A stretch of 64,000 bases of DNA from Henckelia pumila (lineage: Eukaryota; Streptophyta; Magnoliopsida; Lamiales; Gesneriaceae): positions 59,837,522-59,901,521 of the forward strand of contig NC_133123.1 of NCBI RefSeq assembly GCF_033568475.1, read 5' to 3'. The notes beneath the pieces are model-generated. The model had not been told where the DNA came from. It ran no database searches and was given only the letters and a program-made list of their open reading frames with translations. Positions 57,155-64,000 of this stretch are shown one piece after another. How positions within the stretch are numbered: position 1 is the first letter of the stretch; the number at the start of each line of letters is the position of its first letter. Both the position numbers and the translations under genes were made by a program.

Positions 57155-59071
57155 TGATAAGTACATTTTATATGCATATTGTTGTGTTGTTTTTATATTT
57201 ATTTTGCATTTATTCGTATTATTTTATAGTGTATTTCGTGTCGTTTCATGCATATTGTTTCACCACATTCTCTTGGTTTTATTTATAGGAGATAGACGGA
57301 AATAGATTATTTTTGGTGAAATAAAGAAGTGGCGCCGAATAAGAAACTAAGAGCTGTGCTTCTACACTACAAATCTGCTGCATTTGGAAGCAATGCGCAA
57401 CTACACCATTTGCACAACAAGGAGCGCATCCAAGCAAGGAGATGATTGCTGCTGAGTTTGGAAGCCTTGAAGAAAGAACTTATGCATCGTTATGCTTGAG
57501 AGATGATGCGTGAAAGGAATGAGAAACCAAGCTGCTGCACGGTAAAGAAACAATAAGAACAGGTGCTGCACGATGAAGAATGGAAGAGCTGAAGCTGCTG
57601 TGTGCAATGAATCAACAGCCGCACATGAAGCTTCAGAACAAAGAAGAAGAGTTCGAAGCGGCATGGATTCGAAGAAGAAAAACAGAAACATAAACTTCGA
57701 GATGCAAGATTGAACAGCTGCAAGAACTGAAACAAAGTTCGATTCGAGTTGCATCAGAGCGGAATCGACTTAAAGGATAAAGAAGAACATGCCATGGCTG
57801 CTGCGGAATGAAGAAGGCTCGCGCAAGCTTCAAATAAAATTCCAGAAGTTTGATGAAGAAGTTCAAAGTGGAATCGAGCACGATGAAGCACATGGAACAC
57901 GAGCTATGGACAGAATTGCTGCTACATGATGCAGAAAATTGAAGAAGAGAAGCCATGGCCATTGCGCAACAATTAACAAGAAGAAGAATAAATTTACAGC
58001 AGCATGGAGAACTGATTCAAGAACACGGGCATGCGCAAGGAATGATAAAGAGTGCGCGCGAGAGGCTCGAGATGATGGATGCTCTGTTTCTTATTACTGC
58101 GCACAAGCAAGAAGGAGATGGGGCGTGCGCACGAGCAATGGAAATTTGGCCACTGATATTTAAAGCTGGGCGCATGCGTGAAGGGAGATGGGCTTGCGCG
58201 CGAGTTTTTTTTTAAGAATTCAAGTCCGAGAAATAATTCCGAGAATTCCTTGTGTCTCGAGAATTCCTTCTTGCGTGGGAATTTAATTAAGTTTAGGGAA
58301 TAAAAAATTACTATATATAGGAGTCTTTAATTACTTGAGAGGGTTGGAAAAGTTCCGAATTTTCAGAGGAGATTTCAAGACGGCGTGATTGTGCCGGACA
58401 ATTTATGTAAAAAACTAGTTTGTTTATTTGAGATTTTAAGAATTATTCTAGTTTATTGATTATCGAATTTATATTTGTCTTGTGAATTTCCTGATCAGTT
58501 ATTAATTTGCATGTTAATCGATTCCAAGTCGACAGAGGAGGTTTCGATTTTGATCACTTCGATAATTATGATATTGTAAAACCAACTAGAAATAGAATTC
58601 GGTTTCAGTGTGCGGTTTGGGTGTATACTAAATTTTCACAAATATTTAATGCATTCAAATTTGATTAGAATTATGAAAGATTAATCCGTCAATATTTGAA
58701 TAGGTTTGATTGTTCTAGAAATAGTCCTTTGAAAAAATTAGGAGAATTCCCGTGAATTAAAATTAAATCTGATGTCTTGAATATACTGCTTGTTACATAA
58801 TTTATCTGGTACCTGCGTGTGTCTTGGTTGTCTCTTTTATTTAAATTTATATTTATTTTATTTTATTTTATTTTTGGTTTTAGTAATTAAATTCTTATTT
58901 TTATTTAATTTAAAATCCTCTTTATGATTTTTCTAGATTAAATAAAATTATTGAATCTTGAGAATTGACACAGTCCCTGTGGGATCGATACTTGGACTCT
59001 TTGTCCATTTTACTATTACTTGACCTGGTGCGCTTGCTAGTAGATATTTATCACACCGATTAAGCCGGTCA
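57155..59071 (+). repeat. Athila-like 3' LTR, 1917 bp
   Basis: It runs TGATAAGTAC...CCGGTCA. It aligns with 50689-52718 with few substitutions apart from the ~110 bp length difference. It is followed by target copy GTCAT. Confidence 0.92.
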
Positions 59072-59076
59072 GTCAT

Positions 59077-59228
59077 CAAGGTACCTCATGCCTGCCTATC
59101 TCTAAAGGATCGTTGCGTCCGTTCGGAGGAACGTTGCATCCATTTTCCATCGGAAGCTCCGTTCATTAAATCATTTTTAATTTTTGATTAATCATGTAAT
59201 TACTTAAATCGAGATGCGGGTTAATACA
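59077..59228 (-). repeat. Gypsy-4 3' LTR, 5' portion
   Basis: This is the first 152 bp of the LTR on the minus strand (TGTATTAACCCGCATCTCG...). It is separated from the rest by the Athila-like insertion. It contains CGTTGCGTCCGTTCGG repeats like those at 50616-50655. Confidence 0.85.
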
Positions 59229-59342
59229 TTCTTCCCACCTTTAGATATTTCGTCTGCGAAATAAAATCTAAAGCAGTAATTATAATGAAACATCAAACTT
59301 ATGTTTTATTACAACAACTGTAATTACATATTTACATGATAA

Positions 59343-62300
59343 TCAAAAGTACAAAGCAAACAACTCAGGATATTCCGCTTGCATACGGCTCTCGGTTTCC
59401 CAAGTTGCTTCTTCAACTCCTCGGCGCTGCCACTGTACCATCACAAGTGGTATAGTCTTGTTCCGAATAAATTTCTCCTTCCTGTCTAGGATACGGAGTG
59501 GTCGTTCAACATATGACAGATCTGGCTCTAGCTGAACATCCGTAGGCTGGATAATGTGAGATTCATCAGTATGTACTGTCGAAGTAACGACACATGGAAA
59601 ACATCAAGTATACGGGAAATATATGGCGGTAACGCCAAACGATATGCAACATCTCTGATCTTTTCCAGTATCTGGAAAGGACCAATGAAATGAGGTGACA
59701 ATTTGCCTTTCACACCGAATCTCACCACCTTCCTGAAAGGTGACACTCGCAAGAACACATATTCACCAGGCTCGAACTGAAGTGGCCTGCGATGAATATT
59801 AGCATAACTGGCTTGCCGATCTTGAGCAGCTTTGATCCTTCTCTTGATCAAATCTACCTTATCTAAAATATGCTGCACCAAGTCAGGACCCTCGACTTGT
59901 CATTCTCCTATCTCATCCCAGAATAACGGAGTACGACATAGTCGACCATACAATGCCTTGAAAGGTGCCATATCAATACTACGATGATAACTGTTATTGT
60001 AGGAAAATTCGATCAAAGGTAATTGATCCTGCCAAGATAAGCCAAAGTCCATGACAGAAGAACGTAGCATATCCTCCAACGTTCGAATAGTGCGATCTGA
60101 CTACCCATCAGTCTCCGGATGATATGCAGTGCTCAAACTCAGAGTGGTACCCAACGCCTGCTAAAAACTACCCCAGAAACGTGAGGTAAATCACGAGTCT
60201 CTGTCATTGACTATGCTCACTGGAATCCCATGCAATCGAACTATCTCCTGGATGTATAGGCGTGCCATGTGATCATAAGAATACTCCCGGTTGTAAGGAA
60301 TAAAGTGTGCTGATTTCATCAAACAGTCAACAACGACCCAGATAGCATCACACTAACGTGAATTCATAGGCAAGTGGGTGAAAAAATCCATAGTCACGTG
60401 TTCCCACTTCCATTTGGGAATCTCAAGATTCTGCAGTAATCCACCTGGTCGTCGGTGTTCAGCCTTGACCTGTTGAAAAAAAAGACATCTAGAAACAAAT
60501 TGATATACACTACGCTTCATCCCTTTCCACCAGAATCTAGTTCGCAAGTCCTTATACATTTTCATACTTCCAAGATGTACTGACAATCGACTCTTGTGAG
60601 CTTGAGAAAGAATATCATTCCTGAGCTCTGCAACATCAGGTACAACCACTCGATTCGATAAGCACAATAAACCATCTACCTGATAATAGAATCAAGATGT
60701 ATTAAATCCATTGGCTAGACGTGCCAAACACTGAGTCTTAACATTAGATATCTGAGCTTCTCTGATTCGAGAGTACAATGATGGCTCAGACAAAATAGTA
60801 TACAAACGAATCACATTTCTTCCTTTCATGTGCTTGAGCGTAAAACTCAGTGAACAACACTCTTGAACCATATGAGATATTTCACTAGTCTGAAGTGCAA
60901 AAAGTCTCACCTGCCTACTCAAGGCATCAGTAGTAAGATTAGCAGAACCTGGATGATATTTGATTTTACAATCATAATCCTTCAGGAGATCCATCCAGCA
61001 TCTCTGTCGCATATTCAACTCCGCCTAAGTGAATAAATATTTCAGACTCTTGTGATCTGTATATATCTCAAATTTCTCGCCATAAAGATAATGTCTCCAA
61101 ATCTTGAGCGCAAATACAATGGCGGCTAACTTGAGATCATGCACTGGATAATTCACCTCATGCGTCTTAAACTGTCGAGAAGAATAGGCAATAACATGTC
61201 CATGCTGTGTAGAACACATCCTAACCCTTGACCAGTGGCATCAGTATAGACAACATAACCTCCCGATCTAGAAGGTAAAGCTAGAACAGGTGCAGTAGTA
61301 AGACGTCTACGCAGCTCATGAAATGAATCCTCACAATCCGAGGACCATATGAAAACAACATCTTTCCGTGTAAGCTGAGTCAAAGGTCTGGCCAACTGTG
61401 CAAATTATCGATGAACCGACGGTAATAACCAGCTAGACCCAAGAAACTTCAAATCTCAGAAACCGTCGTCGGACGAGACCAGTTCAGCACTGCCTCTATC
61501 TTACTAGGATCAACAAATATTCCTTCACTAGAAATCACATGACCTAGAAACACTACCCGATCAAGCCAGAATTCACACTTGCTCAATTTTGCATACAGCT
61601 GCTTATCTCGTAACGTATGTAACACAATTCTTAGATGTTGTGCATGCTCATCCTTGTAATAAGAGTAGACAAGAATATCATCAATGAAGACGATGACAAA
61701 TCTACCCAGATATTCTCGAAATACCTGATTCATCAGATTCATAAAGACTTCCGGTGCATTCGTCAATCCGAATGGCATTACCGGAAATTCATAATGCCCG
61801 TATCTGGTCCTAAAGACAGTGTTAGAAATATCCGAGTCTCGTACCCGCATCTGATGGTATCCAGATCTCAGATCTATCTTGGAGTAGACAGAAGTACCCT
61901 GTAGTTGATAAAGCAGATCATCAATTCATGGCAAAGGATACATATTCTTGATGGTGACACGATTCAACTGCCTGTAATCAATACATAATCGCATCGATCC
62001 ATCCTTCTTCTTGACGAACAAAACAGGTGCTCCCCACGGAGAAACACTCGGATGAATATATCCGCTATCAAGCAGATCCTTCAACTGCTGTTTGAATTCC
62101 CTCATCTCTGACGGTGCCAGACGATAAGGTGCTCGGGATATAGGCGTAGTTCTTGGTACTAGATCAATACCAAATTCAACCTCTCGAACCGGAGGAAAAC
62201 CAGGAATCTCATCAGGGAATACATTAGGAAACTCGCTGACAACCGATAACTGATCAATACCCGGACTACTCGTGGACATATCAACTGCATAAATGAGGTA

Positions 62301-62580
62301 GCCCTCCCCACCAGACTCTAAGACATGAAATGCCTTTAGAGCCGATACAAGTGGCATCGAAGGTCGCTCAACATCACCATAAAAGTACCAGCTATCACCC
62401 TCATCCGGATGAAATTGTACTAGACGCTGATAACAATCCACAGTAGCGTGATACAAAGTCAGCATATCTATTCCCAAAATACAATCAAAATCTGTTATCT
62501 CTAAGATCATCAAATTAGCCGATAACACATGACCCTCATACTCTAGAAGGAAACCCATCACTAGATGCTTAGTTACGACG
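59343..62580 (-). pseudogene. Gypsy-4 pol: end of protease, RT, RNaseH, integrase, tail; many breaks
   Basis: An open stretch 62561-61926 holds '[10 protein letters not shown]', '[17 protein letters not shown]' and 'CIDYRQLN'. A break near 61925 follows. RT then resumes in 61850-61449 with '[10 protein letters not shown]', FIDD and 'FLGHVIS'. RNaseH is in pieces at 61395-61025. The linker and 'DALSRQ' lie at 61018-60692. The integrase zinc finger and first D ('VTMDFFTHLP') lie at 60667-60353, and the core continues with stops, including CAG to TAG at 60101-60103. 'PHFIGPFQILEKIRDVAYRL' is in 59881-59528, and the 'VMVQWQRRGVEEATWETE' tail ends at TGA 59343-59345. The protease active site is absent because the sequence changes to an unrelated ORF near 62580. 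Confidence 0.88.
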
Positions 62581-62589
62581 GAGGGCTGT

Positions 62590-63413
62590 TCATTAGCACT
62601 TGTATAACTCTTCTGCTTGTCACGTCCCAGTGTAGCAATAAGGGCTATAGGACCTTGTGTAGCAAGAAGCTGCTTCTCATTCGCATTCCAAACAACACCG
62701 GCTAAATGGCAAAGATCTGTAATCAGGATGAGTGGGGAATACTGATGTTCGATGATCCCTTGACAGAACCAATGATAGAATATTGAATCACCCGACCAAC
62801 ATCGACGGACTTCCCCATCACAATGCAGTACACAAGGCTGGCCCTAGCCTTTGTCACATCAGATGTATGCCCAGATGGTAACATCCTGACAGCCACAAAC
62901 TCATGCCAATTGTTCGGTTCCCTTCGAAGAAATCTAGATAAAAATGTCACAGGAGATCCTTTCACATTCAGCTTTCACTCCCCTCCATCATAACATAAAG
63001 TCTGAAGCATTATCAGTGGGAAAGGGGCCACTCTTTAATGCCTGATATTCATCATCTTCAATGTTTGGAATTTCAAAAAGAACATTAATTGTTCGTCTTT
63101 CGAAGGCCACCAATTGTCCTCGAACCCGGACTTGAAAGTTCTCATCTTTATCCATTAAATTTGCGTAAAACTCACGAACTAAAGACATGACCGCATCTTG
63201 CGGTGGCTTGAAAAATTCCTCTCACCCTTGTCGACGAGCTTCAACTAAAGTGAGTGCATCAGACACACTCATGTCCATACCCATTTCTTTTTGCATTCCT
63301 TTCTCTAACAATTTGGTGTAATACTCCGCTGTCGTGGCATTCCAAAAACGTCTTCTATCATACGGCACAGACGATGAAGAAATTTCCCCTTTGCCTTTAG
63401 TCTTTGGAGGCAT
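62590..63413 (-). pseudogene. Remnant of a 'putative plant transposon protein' ORF
   Basis: It starts ATG at 63413-63411 (P-P-K-T-K-G-K). 'SLVREFYANL', 'VRVRGQLVAFERRTIN' and, further on, '[13 protein letters not shown]' (after a frame change) follow the pattern of the plant transposon-protein domain found in Athila-type and related elements (Transposase_32-like). There is an in-frame TGA at 63222-63224, a frame change between 62988 and 62965, and another near 62722. The sequence passes into gypsy-4 pol near 62580-62590 on the same strand. I cannot tell whether this is the 5' end of a chimeric element or an older neighbour joined by deletion. Confidence 0.6.
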
Positions 63414-64000
63414 TTTGAATCAACAATTAACTCCAATCAATCACCTCAAGAAATTTATCACAATCCCAAAATAACAGAACCCACACAATGCAAGAAATAT
63501 TAAACCCATACAATTCACCAAACACTTGGTATGCGCTATTTCAACTTTTGTCTAAGTTCACCATTAATCAACAATCTCAACACCACCAAGCGAAGAAACC
63601 GATTACCTAATTCCAGAATTTGAACACGTCTCAGATTTTTGAAGAAAAATTATAGCTTTAGGCGTCACAATGAAAAAGACCCCTCAAGAACCCTAAATCC
63701 CCTGTTGCACGTTGATGAAGGTAAAGATATATCAAAGATGCTCGTGCCTGATGAGGACGAATTTGTGAAGATCTCACAAATTTGATGTTGGCAATTAAAA
63801 AATTTAGAGAATAACAAGCCTCCTTTGTCGACATAGAAGTGAACGAGAGAGTAAGAGAGTTGTTTTGAAGAGCCCCTGTATTAATTCCCAATATAGCGTT
63901 ATTGCTCTAGAATGTAGCGCAGTTGATCTAGATATAGCTCTATTGCGCTAAAGCTTCGCTCAAGTTACGTGCAGCTACGCATAGGATGAGTTCGGCTGTG
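63414..64000. other. Unassigned tail upstream of the transposon-protein remnant
   Basis: No recognisable domain, LTR end or PBS was found. A 77-codon minus-strand ORF (63891-63658) has no family resemblance. Short GCGCTA/TAGCGC-like inverted motifs occur at 63890-63970. Confidence 0.4.

Larger units (their letters stand above)
50689..59071 (+). mobile_element. Athila-like non-autonomous gypsy element, gag only, TSD GTCAT
   Basis: LTRs at 50689-52718 and 57155-59071 start TGATAAGTACATTTTATA. Target copies GTCAT are at 50684-50688 and 59072-59076. It has a tRNA-Asp type PBS and a PPT. The only coding is a gag-like frame, interrupted by a solo LTR of the gypsy-1 type. No protease, RT or integrase is seen, so it would depend on a relative for mobility. 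The tRNA-Asp PBS fits the Athila lineage. Confidence 0.92.
49566..62580 (-). mobile_element. Gypsy-4: Tekay-like element, 3' LTR split by an Athila-like insertion
   Basis: On the minus strand: pol from about 62580 to 59343, PPT at about 59244-59229, then the 3' LTR starting TGTATTAACCCGC at 59228. The LTR is interrupted at 59076/50684 and continues to 49566, where it ends GGGTCACTACA. GAAGG at 49561-49565 would be the target-site copy. Gag and most of the protease are missing at the right side, where a different ORF begins (about 62590). The 5' LTR is not in the window. Confidence 0.85.

Overview
The window is plant nuclear DNA from a flowering plant, most likely a eudicot. It is AT-rich and filled with nested LTR retrotransposons. 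Their primer-binding sites match plant tRNA-iMet and tRNA-Asp, and there is one intact plant-specific dirigent-family gene. I cannot name the species. I saw no prokaryotic features, rRNA, tRNA genes or CRISPR.

Layout. (1) 1-8367: a Ty1/copia element on the minus strand. Its gag-pol frame is open from 3403 to the window edge, followed by a 2 kb leader with repeat arrays, a tRNA-iMet PBS and a 1.87 kb 5' LTR. It abuts a truncated LTR of the same family in the opposite orientation (7315-8367). (2) 8368-15012: a decayed Tekay/Del-like Ty3/gypsy element on the minus strand (gypsy-1), with a 1.9 kb 5' LTR. (3) 15013-20519: a low-copy island with the dirigent gene at 17415-18035, several short inverted-repeat elements (MITE-like) and microsatellites. 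(4) 20520-49565: a Tat/Retand-type gypsy element on the minus strand. It comprises its 3' LTR, an antisense (+) extra ORF of the 'putative gypsy-type transposon' family with apparent introns, a minisatellite, and a decayed RNaseH-integrase. It is split by gypsy-2 (+, 23012-43481, TSD CTCAT). Gypsy-2 is split by a solo copia LTR (TSD GGTTC) and by gypsy-3 (minus, TSD GTCAG). Gypsy-3 contains a solo Athila-like LTR (TSD TATGT). The minisatellite holds another solo copia LTR (TSD GGAAC). (5) 49566-62580: gypsy-4 on the minus strand. Its 3' LTR is split by a gag-only Athila-like element (50689-59071, TSD GTCAT), which in turn holds a solo LTR of the gypsy-1 type. (6) 62590-64000: remains of an ORF of the 'putative plant transposon protein' type and an unassigned tail.

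How the parts relate. Only the dirigent gene looks like a functioning host gene. Six perfect 5-bp target-site duplications let the insertion order be read up to four levels deep. The most interesting signals are three. The Tat element's antisense ORF has apparent GT-AG introns, two of which must be removed to keep the reading frame. Several unrelated retroelement families carry different GC-rich inverted-repeat cassettes at promoter-proximal or LTR-3'-end positions. Two copia LTRs sit head to head and could form a hairpin with a stem of about 1 kb.
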